The notes under the pieces: generated by a model | The model's database searches: none | Told to the model about the DNA's origin: nothing | Seen by the model: the letters and a program-made list of their open reading frames with translations, nothing else | From: Caproiciproducens sp. MSJ-32 | GTDB taxonomy: Bacteria > Bacillota > Clostridia > Clostridiales > Clostridiaceae | Direction: 5' to 3' | DNA length: 55,514 nucleotides | Assembly (NCBI RefSeq): GCF_018918055.1 | Contig: NZ_JAHLPS010000012.1 | Location: 1-55,514, forward strand | Shown here: in pieces, positions 24,372-34,270 of the stretch | Layout: the number at the start of each line of letters is the position of its first letter | Position numbering within the stretch: the stretch's first letter is position 1 | Position numbers and translations under genes: made by a program

Positions 24372-25634
24372 ATGAAACCATTAGCAGAGAGAATGAGGCC
24401 TAACAGTTTAGAAGACTTTATAGGACAAAAGCATATAATAGGTCCTGGAAAACCATTATATAATTTAATAATTAATAAGAAGATTCCAAATTGTATTTTG
24501 TATGGGCCCCCAGGTACAGGAAAGACAACTTTAGCAAATATAATAGCAAATTATGTTGATAAGAAATTTTATAAATTAAATGCTACAACTGCATCTGTTA
24601 AAGATATTCAAGATATAGTATCAGAGCTGGATACTTTGTTAGGTTATAATGGAGTTGTAATTTATATTGATGAGTTACAGCATTTTTCTAAAAAACAGCA
24701 GCAATCCTTATTGGAGTTTATAGAGAATGGAAAAATAACTTTAATAGGAAGTACAACAGAAAATCCTTATTTTGTATTGCACAAAGCTATAATAAGCAGA
24801 TGTAACATTTTTCAATTTCAGCCTTTAAAAAGGGAAGAAATAATGGAAGGAATTATAAAGGCTATTAAAAGAGCTAAAGAAAAGGAGCTAAATATAGAAT
24901 ATACAGAAGAAGCTATATCTTATATTGCAGAAATATCTCAGGGAGACTATAGAAAAGCTTATAATATACTAGAGTTAGCTATTAACTCTCAGTTAAGTTC
25001 AACAATTAATCTTTCAGTTGAGTATATTGAAAGTTTAGGGCAATCTCATATTAGATCTGATTCCTCTGGAGATGAATATTATAATTTGCTGAGTGCCTTT
25101 CAAAAAAGTATAAGAGGAAGTGATCCGGATGCAGCTGTACATTATTTAGCAAGATTAATTAAAGGAGGTAATCTTCAAGCTATTATAAGAAGAATTTCTA
25201 TTATTGCTGCAGAAGATGTAGGATTAGCTTATCCAAACGCGTTATCGGTGGTAAATTCCGGAATAGAATTGGCCTTAAAAACTGGATTACCAGAAGCACA
25301 AATAATTTTATCTGAATTAACCATATTTTTAGCTGCTTTACCTAAATCAAATAGTGCTTATTTAGCTATTAATTCAGCAATGGAAGATTTAGATAAATTC
25401 AATATAGGGGATATTCCAAATCATTTAAAGGATACACATTATAATGGAGCAAAGGATTTGGGAGTGTTTGGTTATAAATATCCTCATGATTATAAAAACA
25501 ATTATGTAAAACAGGAATATATGCCAAAAGAGTTAGTTGGGAAAAAATATTATATTCCACAAAATAATAAATTTGAGGAAAACATTAAAAATTATTGGGC
25601 AAATATAAAAAATAAGGTAAATAATTCAAGGTAA
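24372..25634 (+). CDS. rarA: Replication-associated recombination protein A (RarA/MgsA)
   Basis: 420-residue AAA+ ATPase acting at stalled replication forks. RMRPNSLEDFIGQKHIIGPG leads to Walker A GPPGTGKTT (about 45-53), Walker B VVIYIDELQHFSKKQQ, sensor 1 GSTTENP, and the C-terminal oligomerisation domain with SAFQKSIRGSDPDAAVHYLA and IIRRISIIAAEDVGLAYPNA, both hallmarks of the RarA/WRNIP1 family. TTGGAGGG just before the ATG sets the start. Its length fits the family. Confidence 0.94.
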   Translation: MKPLAERMRPNSLEDFIGQKHIIGPGKPLYNLIINKKIPNCILYGPPGTGKTTLANIIANYVDKKFYKLNATTASVKDIQDIVSELDTLLGYNGVVIYIDELQHFSKKQQQSLLEFIENGKITLIGSTTENPYFVLHKAIISRCNIFQFQPLKREEIMEGIIKAIKRAKEKELNIEYTEEAISYIAEISQGDYRKAYNILELAINSQLSSTINLSVEYIESLGQSHIRSDSSGDEYYNLLSAFQKSIRGSDPDAAVHYLARLIKGGNLQAIIRRISIIAAEDVGLAYPNALSVVNSGIELALKTGLPEAQIILSELTIFLAALPKSNSAYLAINSAMEDLDKFNIGDIPNHLKDTHYNGAKDLGVFGYKYPHDYKNNYVKQEYMPKELVGKKYYIPQNNKFEENIKNYWANIKNKVNNSR

Positions 25635-25676
25635 AATATTAAATAGTGCTTGATGTATTATGAAAAATAGAGAATA

Positions 25677-25705
25677 TTGACATCAAAAAATCAGTTTGAT
25701 AATAT
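25677..25705 (+). promoter_or_regulatory. Promoter of iscR operon
   Basis: TTGACA (25677-25682), 17-nt spacer, TAATAT (25700-25705). IscR-type regulators usually control their own promoter, but no convincing IscR box is claimed here. Confidence 0.7.
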
Positions 25706-25750
25706 ATAAATACAAGTAAATTAGTCAACATTAAAGAAGGTGAAAAAATA

Positions 25751-26203
25751 ATGAAGCTTTCAACAAAAGGTAGATATGGTGTAAAAGCCATGGTGGATCT
25801 TGCTATACATTATGGCAGTGAGCCAGTTTCTATAAAAACTATTTCTAAAAGGCAAGGAATTTCAGAGTATTATTTAGAACAGTTATTTTCATCCTTAAGA
25901 AAAGCTAAATTGATAAAGAGCATAAGAGGAGCTCAGGGAGGTTATGTATTAAATAAAGATCCAAAAGATATTACTGTTGCAGATGTAATGGACATACTAG
26001 AAGGTCCAGTTGAAATTGCAGAGTGTATAGAAGGAAATGACTGTAATAATTTAGACTTTTGTGCAACAAGATTATTATGGGAAAAAATTAAAAAAAGTAT
26101 AGATGAAGTAATGCAAGGTATTACTCTTCAAGATATAGTTGATGATTATAATAGAATGAATGAGATAAATCAACAAATTAATTTAGTTAAGAGGAGAGAA
26201 TAA
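25751..26203 (+). CDS. iscR: Rrf2-family regulator, IscR-type
   Basis: 150-residue winged-helix regulator: MKLSTKGRYGVKAMVDLAIH, then KRQGISEYYLEQLFSSLRKA (recognition helix) and the wing GAQGGYVLNKDPKDITVADV. The segment CIEGNDCNNLDFC provides three cysteines in the spacing that binds an Fe-S cluster in IscR; the related CymR lacks them. The adjacent cysteine desulfurase gene supports IscR. It is expected to adjust Fe-S assembly to cluster demand. Only two bases separate its stop from the iscS start. Confidence 0.88.
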   Translation: MKLSTKGRYGVKAMVDLAIHYGSEPVSIKTISKRQGISEYYLEQLFSSLRKAKLIKSIRGAQGGYVLNKDPKDITVADVMDILEGPVEIAECIEGNDCNNLDFCATRLLWEKIKKSIDEVMQGITLQDIVDDYNRMNEINQQINLVKRRE

Positions 26204-26205
26204 AT

Positions 26206-27378
26206 ATGAGAAAGGTTTATATGGATTATGCTGCAACTACTTATGTAAAAAAAGAGGTACTTGAAGAAATGATGCCTTATTTTACTGAAAAGTTCGGCAA
26301 TCCATCATCCTTTTATAGTATTTCTAGAGAAACAAAAATAGCCCTTGATGAGGCGAGAAGTAGAGTGGCAAAGGCTTTAAATTGTCTTTCAAGCGAAGTA
26401 TATTTTACAGGAGGAGGATCTGAAGCTGATAATTGGGCTATTAAAGGAATTGCAAGTGCAAACAAGGAAAAAGGAAATCATATAATCACTACAAAGATAG
26501 AACATCATGCGGTATTACATACTTGTGAGTTCTTAGAAAAGCAGGGCTTTGAGGTTACTTATTTAAATGTAGATAAAGAAGGTTTTGTAAATTTAGAGGA
26601 ATTAAAAAAATCTATTACAGATAAAACAATTTTAGTTTCAGTAATGTTTGCAAATAATGAAATAGGTACAATTCAGCCTATCAAAGAAATAGGATCAATC
26701 TGTAGAGAGAAGGGTGTTATCTTTCATACAGATGCAGTTCAAGCTTTAGGAAATGTAAAAATAGATGTACAAGATATGAATATAGATTTACTATCTTTAG
26801 CTGGACATAAGATTTATGGGCCTAAAGGAGTAGGAGCTCTTTATATTAGAAAGGGAATAAAAATTGATAATCTAATTCATGGAGGAGGCCAGGAGAGGGC
26901 AAGAAGATCTGGAACTGAAAATACAGCTTCTATTGTTGGCCTAGGAAAAGCTGTTGAATTAGCAATAGAAAATTTAGAAGAGCATAATAAATATTTAGTA
27001 AAATTAAGAGATAAACTTATAGATGGATTATTAAAAATTCCTAATACAAAATTAAATGGTCCATTAGGGGATAAACGACTTCCTGGAAATGTAAATGTTG
27101 TGTTTGAATATGTAAAGGGAGATTCGGTTATATTAAATTTAGACTTTGCTGGTATATGTGCTTCAAGCGGAAGTGCTTGTACTTCAGGTTTCTTGAATCC
27201 ATCTCATGTTCTTCTTGCAATTGGATTATCTAAAGATTTAGCAGAGGGATCTTTGAGATTAACATTAGGAGATGATTCTACTGAAGAAGATGTAGATTAT
27301 GTTTTAGAGGTACTACCTCCAATTATAGAAAGAATAAGAAAGACCTCTTCTTTATGGAGGGAAAAATCACAAAAATAA
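26206..27378 (+). CDS. iscS: Cysteine desulfurase IscS/NifS
   Basis: 390-residue PLP enzyme that removes sulfur from cysteine for Fe-S clusters and tRNA thiolation. YMDYAATTYVKKEVLEEM, the PLP Lys in LAGHKIYGPKGVGALYI (about 202), the RSGTENTASIVGLGKA box and the catalytic Cys in SSGSACTSG (about 325) are intact. The operon order is iscR-iscS-mnmA. A scaffold gene (iscU/nifU), often located between iscS and mnmA in clostridia, is absent; only 32 nt separate the two genes. Confidence 0.94.
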   Translation: MRKVYMDYAATTYVKKEVLEEMMPYFTEKFGNPSSFYSISRETKIALDEARSRVAKALNCLSSEVYFTGGGSEADNWAIKGIASANKEKGNHIITTKIEHHAVLHTCEFLEKQGFEVTYLNVDKEGFVNLEELKKSITDKTILVSVMFANNEIGTIQPIKEIGSICREKGVIFHTDAVQALGNVKIDVQDMNIDLLSLAGHKIYGPKGVGALYIRKGIKIDNLIHGGGQERARRSGTENTASIVGLGKAVELAIENLEEHNKYLVKLRDKLIDGLLKIPNTKLNGPLGDKRLPGNVNVVFEYVKGDSVILNLDFAGICASSGSACTSGFLNPSHVLLAIGLSKDLAEGSLRLTLGDDSTEEDVDYVLEVLPPIIERIRKTSSLWREKSQK

Positions 27379-27410
27379 TAAAAAATATTTATTATAGAAA
27401 GTAGGGAAAA

Positions 27411-28493
27411 ATGAGTAAGAGAGTTGTAGTTGGTATGAGTGGTGGAGTTGATAGCTCTGTTGCAGCATATCTATTAAAAGAACAAGGTTATGAAGTTATT
27501 GGGGTAACAATGAAGCATTTTGACGATGATGATGAAGATTTTACACAAAGAGAGGGCGGATGTTGTTCTCTTTCATCTGTTGAAGATGCTAGAAGAGTTG
27601 CCGATAAATTAGGAATTCCTTTTTATGTCTTAAATTTTAAGGATTCCTTTAAAGAAAAAGTTATAGACAATTTCGTTGAAGAATACATAGAAGGTAGAAC
27701 ACCTAATCCATGTATTCAATGTAATAAGCATATTAAGTTTGATGAGTTCTTAAAGAGAGCAAAGGAAATAGGTGCTGATTATGTTGCTACAGGACACTAT
27801 GCAAAAATAAGAAAAAATGAAGATGGAAGATATCTTTTAATTAAGGCTGATGATGATACAAAGGATCAAACTTATGCTTTATATAATTTTACACAAGAAC
27901 AATTAAGTCAAACTCTAATGCCTTGTGGAGATTATACAAAGGTTAAAATAAGAGAAATAGCAAAGGAGATAGGTTTGGCTGTTCATAATAAGAAAGACAG
28001 TGAAGAAATATGCTTTATACCAGATAATAATCACGGTAAATATATATCAAAGGTAAGGCCAAAGGAAGTAAAAGAAGGTAATTTTGTTGACAAGAATGGA
28101 AATATATTAGGAAAGCATAAAGGAATAGTATATTACACCATCGGTCAAAGAAAAGGCCTAGGAATAGCTCTTGGAAAACCTGTATATGTAACTGCTATTA
28201 ACCCTAAAACAAATGAAGTAGTATTAGGTCCAGAAGAAGATGTATTTAAGAAGGAATTAATTTCAAAGGAAAATAATTTTATTCCTTTTGATAAATTAGA
28301 AAAAGAAATTACTGTACAGGCAAAGGTTAGATATTCAGCAAGACCAGCAGAAGCAACAATAACTCCATTGCCTGATGGAAGAGTTAAAGTATCTTTCAAG
28401 GAAAGGCAAAGAGCTATTACAAAAGGTCAGTCTGTTGTATTTTATGATGGAAACATTGTTGTTGGCGGTGGAATAATAGATGAGATATTATAA
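27411..28493 (+). CDS. mnmA: tRNA-specific 2-thiouridylase MnmA
   Basis: 360 residues; makes 2-thiouridine at wobble U34 of tRNA for Lys, Glu and Gln. The PP-loop [18 protein letters not shown] binds ATP. Two catalytic cysteines are seen, in [14 protein letters not shown] and in SEEICFIPD, as is the ATGHYAKI box and the C-terminal beta-barrel that accepts tRNA ([20 protein letters not shown]). Sulfur would come from the neighbouring IscS. A terminator follows at 28493-28526. Confidence 0.95.
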   Translation: MSKRVVVGMSGGVDSSVAAYLLKEQGYEVIGVTMKHFDDDDEDFTQREGGCCSLSSVEDARRVADKLGIPFYVLNFKDSFKEKVIDNFVEEYIEGRTPNPCIQCNKHIKFDEFLKRAKEIGADYVATGHYAKIRKNEDGRYLLIKADDDTKDQTYALYNFTQEQLSQTLMPCGDYTKVKIREIAKEIGLAVHNKKDSEEICFIPDNNHGKYISKVRPKEVKEGNFVDKNGNILGKHKGIVYYTIGQRKGLGIALGKPVYVTAINPKTNEVVLGPEEDVFKKELISKENNFIPFDKLEKEITVQAKVRYSARPAEATITPLPDGRVKVSFKERQRAITKGQSVVFYDGNIVVGGGIIDEIL

Positions 28494-28526
28494 AAATTCC
28501 CATATAAATTATGGGAATTTTTTTTA
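28493..28526 (+). terminator. Terminator after mnmA
   Basis: AAAATTCCCATA pairs with TATGGGAATTTT, followed by a T run; the stem begins at the mnmA stop. Confidence 0.85.
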
Positions 28527-28569
28527 TGTATATAGGAAATAATATTTATATATCAGGAAGGAGAAAGAT

Positions 28570-29061
28570 ATGCTAAAGACGAAGGATTTCTATTTAGTAA
28601 AGGTGTATGACATCAGGGGGAAGTACTTAGGGATTGTAGATGATATATATATCAACTTTTATAAGGGCACAATAGAGGGATTATTTATTTCTAATTATAT
28701 ATTTTTTAGTAAAAGAAATTTTGTTAAAGCCTCTGATATTATTTCCTTTGAAGAGGTTATTATTGCTAGAAAGCTAAGCGAAAAATCGGGAGTTTCTTTT
28801 AAAAGTATAAAAGATATGGAAATAAAGGATAATAAAAATATAATAAAGGGAGTATTGGAGGATTTAATTATTGAAAAAGAAAAACTAACTATAAAAGGTT
28901 TAATAATGAGTTCAGGTTTATTTGATAGAATAATAAAAGGAAGAGAGATATTATTACTTAAAAATTGCCTCTTAGGAGAGGATTTTATATTACATCATGG
29001 AAATGGTGAAGTAAGATTAAAAAGTATTCCAAGAAGGAAGTATTATGATGAAGAAGGATAA
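28570..29061 (+). CDS. PRC-barrel domain protein
   Basis: 163 residues with an N-terminal PRC-barrel-like domain: VKVYDIRGKYLGIVDDIYIN, IEGLFISNYIFF and the VKASDIISFEEVII end, matching the 'gxxlGxvxDv...ivGl...vp...i' pattern. A second, weaker repeat runs from about 92 to 155. PRC barrels are adaptor or RNA/metabolism-associated domains; no specific role is evident. AAGGAG precedes the ATG. Its last 17 bases overlap the next gene, so the two are coupled. Confidence 0.75.
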   Translation: MLKTKDFYLVKVYDIRGKYLGIVDDIYINFYKGTIEGLFISNYIFFSKRNFVKASDIISFEEVIIARKLSEKSGVSFKSIKDMEIKDNKNIIKGVLEDLIIEKEKLTIKGLIMSSGLFDRIIKGREILLLKNCLLGEDFILHHGNGEVRLKSIPRRKYYDEEG

Positions 29062-30076
29062 TATTAAGTATTTTATTAAGATTCTTTCAATAATATTGCC
29101 TATTATAATAATTATATATTTATATATAAAATTAGAAACAATAAGCAGCATTATTAACTTAATTTTAACAGGAATAGTTCTTGCTTATGCTTTAAAACCG
29201 ATAACTTTTTTTATAAGTGAAAAATATAAAATAACCCATAGATTATCAGCAATATTATTATTAACTTTAATATTAGTAACACTTATTTTAATTATTTGTA
29301 CTGTAGTACCTTCAATATTTGAAGAAAGTCATAATGTTGGTAAAATATTAGACAATATGGATGATTATATAAATAAATTAGTCAATAAAATAAAGCTGGG
29401 AAATACAAGAACCTTTGAAACTATATATGAGCAAATAAGTGAAAAAATCAACATTTTTATTAGGAGTTTTTCAGTAAGAGCTTTAGATTATTTAATAAAT
29501 TTTTTTGAAAGTTTAGTTTCCTTTGCAATTATTCCAATTGTAACTTATTATTTTTTAGTAGATGGAGAGTTAATATACAATAAAATACTATTAATCTTAC
29601 CAACAGAAAAAAGAATAGTAGCTAAAAGGATTATTAGTCATATTGACAAGGTTTTATCAAGATATATAGTCAGCCAATTATTATTGTCATTAATAATTGG
29701 AGTTTTAACAACTATAGTTTTAATAATATTAAATGTAAAATTTGCAATAATTCTTGGGATCTTTAATGGAATATTAAATATTATTCCTTATTTTGGCCCT
29801 ATAATTGGAGCAATACCTCCTATATTTATAGCTCTTATTGAATCTCCAGAAAAAGCTCTATGGACAGTTATAGCAATGGCAGTAATTCAACAAGTAGAAG
29901 GGAATATATTATCACCTAAAATTACTGCTGACAGTACTAATATGCATCCCTTAATGATAATAATATTGCTGCTTTTAGGAGAAAAATTAGGTGGATTTAT
30001 AGGTATGATAATAATTATACCAATTGGAGTAATGATTAAAGTAATTTATGAAGATATTAATGATTATCTATTCTAA
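29045..30076 (+). CDS. AI-2E family transporter (PerM/YdgG-like)
   Basis: 343-residue membrane protein of the AI-2E exporter/PerM superfamily. It has two N-terminal TM helices (about 10-28 and 33-52), a third after a basic turn, a long extracytoplasmic/amphipathic stretch (about 95-150), and a C-terminal helical bundle with SRYIVSQLLLSLIIGVLTTI, the GIFNGILNIIPYFGPIIGAI signature and a final glycine-rich membrane helix. The family exports diverse substrates; the one here is unknown. ATG 29045 or ATG 29048 could start it, with the latter better spaced from AAGGAAG. It overlaps the PRC-barrel gene by 17 nt. Confidence 0.85.
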   Translation: MMKKDNIKYFIKILSIILPIIIIIYLYIKLETISSIINLILTGIVLAYALKPITFFISEKYKITHRLSAILLLTLILVTLILIICTVVPSIFEESHNVGKILDNMDDYINKLVNKIKLGNTRTFETIYEQISEKINIFIRSFSVRALDYLINFFESLVSFAIIPIVTYYFLVDGELIYNKILLILPTEKRIVAKRIISHIDKVLSRYIVSQLLLSLIIGVLTTIVLIILNVKFAIILGIFNGILNIIPYFGPIIGAIPPIFIALIESPEKALWTVIAMAVIQQVEGNILSPKITADSTNMHPLMIIILLLLGEKLGGFIGMIIIIPIGVMIKVIYEDINDYLF

Positions 30077-30083
30077 ATAGTAT

Positions 30084-30112
30084 TTGACATATTTACTTAA
30101 ATAATCTATAAT
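30084..30112 (+). promoter_or_regulatory. alaS promoter
   Basis: TTGACA (30084-30089), 17-nt spacer, perfect TATAAT (30107-30112). Confidence 0.8.
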
Positions 30113-30140
30113 TTCTATGAAATTATTTAAAATTTTATAT

Positions 30141-30332
30141 AGTATAGCGATGAAGAGAAGGAGTAAATATAGGCGTGCATTCAGAGAGGAAGTGGATGGT
30201 GTAAACTTCTTGCATAATATATTGAAGCTGTCTTGGAGCTAGTATAACTAAGTGATGCAGATTTCTGCATAATTAGGGTGGTACCGCGGAACTGTTGCTT
30301 TCGTCCCTTTCTTTAGGGATGAAAGCTTTTTT
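30141..30332 (+). promoter_or_regulatory. T-box riboswitch (alanine) in alaS leader
   Basis: The leader carries the T-box hallmarks in order. Stem I begins with GCGATGAAGAGAAGGAGTA and has the apical GAGAGGAAGTGGATGGTGTAAACTTC-type segment. A specifier GAAGCT is followed by GTCTTGGAG, giving codon GCT (Ala). The T-box AGGGTGGTACCGCGG lies at 30275-30289, and the competing terminator has arms GCTTTCGTCCCT (30297-30308) and AGGGATGAAAGC (30315-30326) plus T run. Uncharged tRNA-Ala should favour the antiterminator and thereby alaS expression. Confidence 0.93.
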
Positions 30333-30365
30333 AATACAATAGAATAAAAAAATGGAGGTAATATT

Positions 30366-33005
30366 GTGAGATACATTGGAACAAATGAATTAAGAGAAAT
30401 GTATTTAAAATTTTTTGAATCGAAAGAACATTTAAGATTAGAAAGCTTTTCTTTAGTTCCTAAAAATGATAAATCTTTATTATTAATAAATGCAGGAATG
30501 GCACCTCTTAAGCCATATTTTACAGGCTTAGAAACTCCGCCTAGAAAAAGAATAACTACTTGTCAAAAGTGTATTAGAACTGGCGATATAGAAAATGTAG
30601 GTAAAACATCTAGACATGCAACTTTTTTTGAAATGTTAGGAAACTTTTCTTTTGGAGATTACTTTAAGGAAGAAGTAATTCCATGGGCTTGGGAATTTGT
30701 AACAGAAGTATTACAAATTCCAAAAGATAAATTATATGTGACTATTTATCTTGAGGATGATGAAGCTTTTGATATATGGTGTAAAAAGACAGATATTGAT
30801 CCAAAAAGAATATTTAGATTAGGTAAAGATGATAATTTCTGGGAAATTGGAGTAGGTCCATGTGGTCCATGTACAGAAATACATTTTGATAGAGGAGAAG
30901 GCCAAATTACAAGTGTAGAAGAATTTTTAAAGGCAGCTGATGAAGACAGGGTAGTTGAGTTCTGGAACTTAGTATTTACTCAATTTGATAAAGATGAGGA
31001 TGGAAATTACAATAGATTAGAACATCCTAATATTGATACTGGTATGGGACTTGAGAGAATTGCTACAATTATGCAAGGTGTAGATAATATCTTTGAAATA
31101 GATACAGTAAAAAATATATTAGGAAAAGTATCAAAACTAGCAAATGTTGAATATGGTGCAGATAAAGATAAGGATATTTCTTTAAGAATAATAACTGACC
31201 ATGTGAAGTCAGTTACAATGATGATTTCAGATGGAGTACAACCTAGCAATGAAGGAAGAGGATATGTATTAAGAAGACTTTTAAGAAGAGCAGCTAGACA
31301 TGGAAGAATACTAGGAATAAAAGATTTATTTTTAACAGAAATAGTAGCAGCTGTAGTTGAAAATTATAAAGGAGCATATACAGTTCTTGAAGAAAAACAA
31401 GAATATATAGAAAAAATAGTTTCTTTAGAAGAAGAGAGATTCAATGAAACTATAGATTCAGGAATGAATATTTTAAATGATTATATAGAAGAAATGACAG
31501 CATTAAAAGAAAACATTCTTAAAGGTGAAAAGGCATTTAAGCTATATGACACTTATGGTTTCCCAATTGAGTTAACAGAAGAAATTCTTGAAGAAAAGGG
31601 AATGAAAGTTGATAAAGAAGCTTTTATGAAGGAAATGGAAGAACAAAGACAAAGAGCAAGAAGTGCAAGGGGCGAAACTTCCTACATGGGTAATGATGAA
31701 AAGCCTATAAATAAGATAGAATCTTCAGTAAGTACAAAATTTGATGGTTATGGAAGTATAGAATTAAAGTCTAATATTATATTATTAGCAGATGATAATG
31801 ATTTTAAAGAGTCAATAGTTGAAGGAGAAAAGGCTTATATAGTTACTGAAAAAACTCCTTTCTACGCTGAAATGGGTGGTCAGGTAGGAGATAAAGGTTA
31901 TATAACTACATCTACTGGGGAAGCCTTTGTATATGACACTAAAAATAATGTTGGTGGAAAGATTATTCACTATGTTGAAGTTTTAAAAGGTGAAATTAAA
32001 CTTAATCAAGAAGCTGATTTAAGAGTAGATGGAAGAAGAAGAAAAAATATAGCAAGAAACCATACTGCAACTCATATGCTTCATAAGGCTTTAAAAGAAG
32101 TGTTAGGAAGTCATGTAAATCAAGCAGGCTCCTATGTTGATGATGAAAGACTAAGATTTGACTTTTCACACTTCCAAGCATTAACTTTTGAAGAAATTGA
32201 AAAAATTGAAAAACTAGTTAACGATAAAATAATGGAAGTTCTTAATGTTGGAACAGAAGTTATGACTTTAGATGAAGCTAAGAATTCAGGAGCTATGGCT
32301 TTATTTGATGAAAAATATAAGGATGATGTTAGAGTTGTAAGCGTAGGAGAATTTTCAAAGGAATTATGTGGAGGAACGCATGTAATTAATTCTGGAGAAA
32401 TAGGATTATTTAAGATAGTTTCAGAATCTGGTGTTGCTGCTGGTGTAAGAAGAATTGAAGCTATAACAGGCGTTAATGCTATGAAGTACATGGAAGAGAA
32501 ACAAAATTTATTAAAAGAAGCTTGTGCTATGTTAAAATGTTCAGAAAAGAATCTTATAAAGAAAATATCTCAACAAAATTCTGAACTAAAAGAAAAAGAT
32601 AAAGAAATAGCTGAACTTAAGAGAAAGTTAACTCAAGGATCAGAAAATGATATTTTAGCATCAGCTAAAGAAATTAAGGGAATAAAAGTAATTGCTTATG
32701 AAATAGATGGGGTTGATCCTAACTCATTAAGAAATTTAGCAGATAAATTAAGAAACAAAATTGAAACTAGTGTTGTAGTATTGTTTAGTAATGTAGATGG
32801 AAAAGTAAATTTAGTTTCAATGGCAACTAAGGATTCAATAGATAAAGGAATTCATTGTGGTAAGATAATAAAAGAAGTTGCAGCAGTTGTTGGAGGGGGC
32901 GGCGGTGGAAGACCAGATATGGCTCAAGCCGGTGGAAAAAATCCAGCAGCTATAAAAGATGGAATAAATAAAGTATATGAGCTTGTAGAAGCTTTAATAA
33001 AATAA
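30366..33005 (+). CDS. alaS: Alanyl-tRNA synthetase
   Basis: 879-residue class II synthetase. The catalytic domain has [20 protein letters not shown], the motif [19 protein letters not shown] and the [13 protein letters not shown] box. The editing domain has the zinc site with [11 protein letters not shown] and the distal C-G-G-T-H in [10 protein letters not shown]. The C-terminal coiled coil and DHHA1 domain ends with the glycine run [20 protein letters not shown] 30366 is the start, with AATGGAGG upstream. Expression is governed by the T-box leader just before it. Confidence 0.97.
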   Translation: MRYIGTNELREMYLKFFESKEHLRLESFSLVPKNDKSLLLINAGMAPLKPYFTGLETPPRKRITTCQKCIRTGDIENVGKTSRHATFFEMLGNFSFGDYFKEEVIPWAWEFVTEVLQIPKDKLYVTIYLEDDEAFDIWCKKTDIDPKRIFRLGKDDNFWEIGVGPCGPCTEIHFDRGEGQITSVEEFLKAADEDRVVEFWNLVFTQFDKDEDGNYNRLEHPNIDTGMGLERIATIMQGVDNIFEIDTVKNILGKVSKLANVEYGADKDKDISLRIITDHVKSVTMMISDGVQPSNEGRGYVLRRLLRRAARHGRILGIKDLFLTEIVAAVVENYKGAYTVLEEKQEYIEKIVSLEEERFNETIDSGMNILNDYIEEMTALKENILKGEKAFKLYDTYGFPIELTEEILEEKGMKVDKEAFMKEMEEQRQRARSARGETSYMGNDEKPINKIESSVSTKFDGYGSIELKSNIILLADDNDFKESIVEGEKAYIVTEKTPFYAEMGGQVGDKGYITTSTGEAFVYDTKNNVGGKIIHYVEVLKGEIKLNQEADLRVDGRRRKNIARNHTATHMLHKALKEVLGSHVNQAGSYVDDERLRFDFSHFQALTFEEIEKIEKLVNDKIMEVLNVGTEVMTLDEAKNSGAMALFDEKYKDDVRVVSVGEFSKELCGGTHVINSGEIGLFKIVSESGVAAGVRRIEAITGVNAMKYMEEKQNLLKEACAMLKCSEKNLIKKISQQNSELKEKDKEIAELKRKLTQGSENDILASAKEIKGIKVIAYEIDGVDPNSLRNLADKLRNKIETSVVVLFSNVDGKVNLVSMATKDSIDKGIHCGKIIKEVAAVVGGGGGGRPDMAQAGGKNPAAIKDGINKVYELVEALIK

Positions 33006-33137
33006 ATTGTGTACAAATATGGAAATTTAGTCTATAATTAAATTAATGATAATAGTATTAATATTGTTTATTAAGTAGAATAAATAATATTAAGAGTGGG
33101 ATAATATTATTATTATATGTTTAACTAAATAAAGTAA

Positions 33138-33169
33138 GGGGGTGAGCTGCGATTAGCAGCAATTGTATG
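33138..33169 (+). promoter_or_regulatory. Distant ribosome binding site with intervening hairpin, ireB
   Basis: TAAGGGGGTGA (33135-33145) is an almost complete anti-16S match but ends 21 nt before ATG 33167. The gap contains a hairpin GCTGC-GATTA-GCAGC (33146-33160). Folding leaves about 6 nt of effective spacing. An in-frame ATT (33152) at 6-nt spacing is the other candidate start. Confidence 0.5.
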
Positions 33170-33424
33170 AATAATAACTTAGATCAAACAATGCAATTTA
33201 ATTTAAACATTAATAGAGAGGATTTAACAAAATCAATTTTAACCGATGTTTATAATGCGTTAAAAGAAAAAGGTTATAATCCAATAAACCAATTAGTAGG
33301 TTATCTTATTTCAGGGGACCCTTCTTACATTACAAGCTACAACGGAGCAAGAGCTTTACTAAGAAAACTTGAAAGAGATGAAATTCTTGAAGAAGTAATA
33401 AAATCTTATTTAGAAATAAAATAG
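33167..33424 (+). CDS. ireB: IreB-family regulatory phosphoprotein
   Basis: 85 residues. The core [40 protein letters not shown] matches the IreB/YrzL (UPF0297) family; in enterococci IreB is phosphorylated by the Ser/Thr kinase IreK and affects cell-wall stress tolerance. The N-terminal DQTMQF contains the candidate phosphorylated Thr. It lies next to ruvX as is usual in Firmicutes. The start is uncertain: ATG 33167 is listed, but a rare ATT start (33152) would add five residues. Confidence 0.9.
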   Translation: MNNNLDQTMQFNLNINREDLTKSILTDVYNALKEKGYNPINQLVGYLISGDPSYITSYNGARALLRKLERDEILEEVIKSYLEIK

Positions 33425-33452
33425 AGAGTGCCCGTTAAGGGCACTCTTTAAT
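33425..33452 (+). terminator. Hairpin terminator after ireB
   Basis: AGAGTGCCC-GTTAA-GGGCACTCT followed by TTAATT. The T run is short, so readthrough into ruvX is likely. Confidence 0.65.
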
Positions 33453-33480
33453 TATAAAATTATATTTATAAGGAGTAAAA

Positions 33481-33897
33481 ATGAGGATATTAGGTTTAGA
33501 TTTGGGTTCTAAAACTATAGGAGTTGCTGTTAGTGATCCATTAGGTTGGACAGCACAAGGTGTTACAACTATAAAAAGAACCAAAAAAGAAAAGGATATT
33601 GAAGAAATAAGGAAAATTTGTGAAGAATATAAAGTTGATACAATAGTTTTAGGAATGCCTAAAAATATGAATGGAACAATTGGAGAGGCAGGGGAAAAAG
33701 CTATTGAATTTTCTGAACTTTTAAAAGAAAAATTAAATATTGAAGTTCAAATGTGGGATGAAAGATTAACAACTGTAGCTGCTCATAAAGCAATGCTGGA
33801 AGCTGATTTATCAAGGAAGAAGAGAAAGCAGATTGTAGATAAAATTGCTGCTGTATATATATTACAGGGATATTTAGATAGAATAAGCAAAAAATAA
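33481..33897 (+). CDS. ruvX: Holliday junction resolvase-like protein RuvX (YqgF)
   Basis: 138 residues with an RNase H-like fold. [20 protein letters not shown] carries the first catalytic Asp, [20 protein letters not shown] is the conserved nucleotide-binding region, and [14 protein letters not shown] the second acidic motif. It is implicated in 16S rRNA 5' end processing and possibly in DNA recombination. ireB-ruvX order matches other Firmicutes. Confidence 0.92.
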   Translation: MRILGLDLGSKTIGVAVSDPLGWTAQGVTTIKRTKKEKDIEEIRKICEEYKVDTIVLGMPKNMNGTIGEAGEKAIEFSELLKEKLNIEVQMWDERLTTVAAHKAMLEADLSRKKRKQIVDKIAAVYILQGYLDRISKK

Positions 33898-33924
33898 TAT
33901 TGTATTCTTAATTGAAAATTATTA

Positions 33925-33953
33925 TTGACAAGCATTAATTATAAATCTAAAAT
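33925..33953 (+). promoter_or_regulatory. Promoter with very short leader, DUF1292 gene
   Basis: TTGACA (33925-33930), 17-nt spacer, TAAAAT (33948-33953). Transcription should begin around 33960, so the ribosome binding site AAGGAG (33961-33966) is at the very 5' end. Confidence 0.65.
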
Positions 33954-33973
33954 TAAGAAAAAGGAGAATGATT

Positions 33974-34246
33974 ATGAATAAAGATTTAGAGCAATTGGAA
34001 TTATATGATGAGGAAGGAAATTTAGTAAAGCTAAATGTAGTAGCTTTTTTTGATATGGTAAATCCTGATACAGAAGAAAAAAGCGAATATGTTATTGTAT
34101 TTGATGACAATTATACTGAAGAAGATTTATTTGCATTAAAGGTTGAAAAAGATGAAGATGGAGACGATCTTTTAGTACCAATAGATGATGAGGTAGAGTT
34201 AGCTGCTGTTCAAGAAGCTTACAATACGATTTTTTTTGAAGAATAA
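33974..34246 (+). CDS. DUF1292 family protein
   Basis: 90-residue acidic protein of the DUF1292 (YrzB-like) family: LYDEEGNLVKLNVVAFFDMV, EYVIVFDDNY, LFALKVEKDEDGDDLLVPID. Function unknown. In many Firmicutes it follows ireB and ruvX, as here. ATG 33974 is chosen since AAGGAG is 7 nt upstream; ATG 33968 would be too close. The Fur-family gene starts 24 nt downstream. Confidence 0.85.
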   Translation: MNKDLEQLELYDEEGNLVKLNVVAFFDMVNPDTEEKSEYVIVFDDNYTEEDLFALKVEKDEDGDDLLVPIDDEVELAAVQEAYNTIFFEE

Positions 34247-34270
34247 AAAATAAAGGGAGGGGTATTGTTT

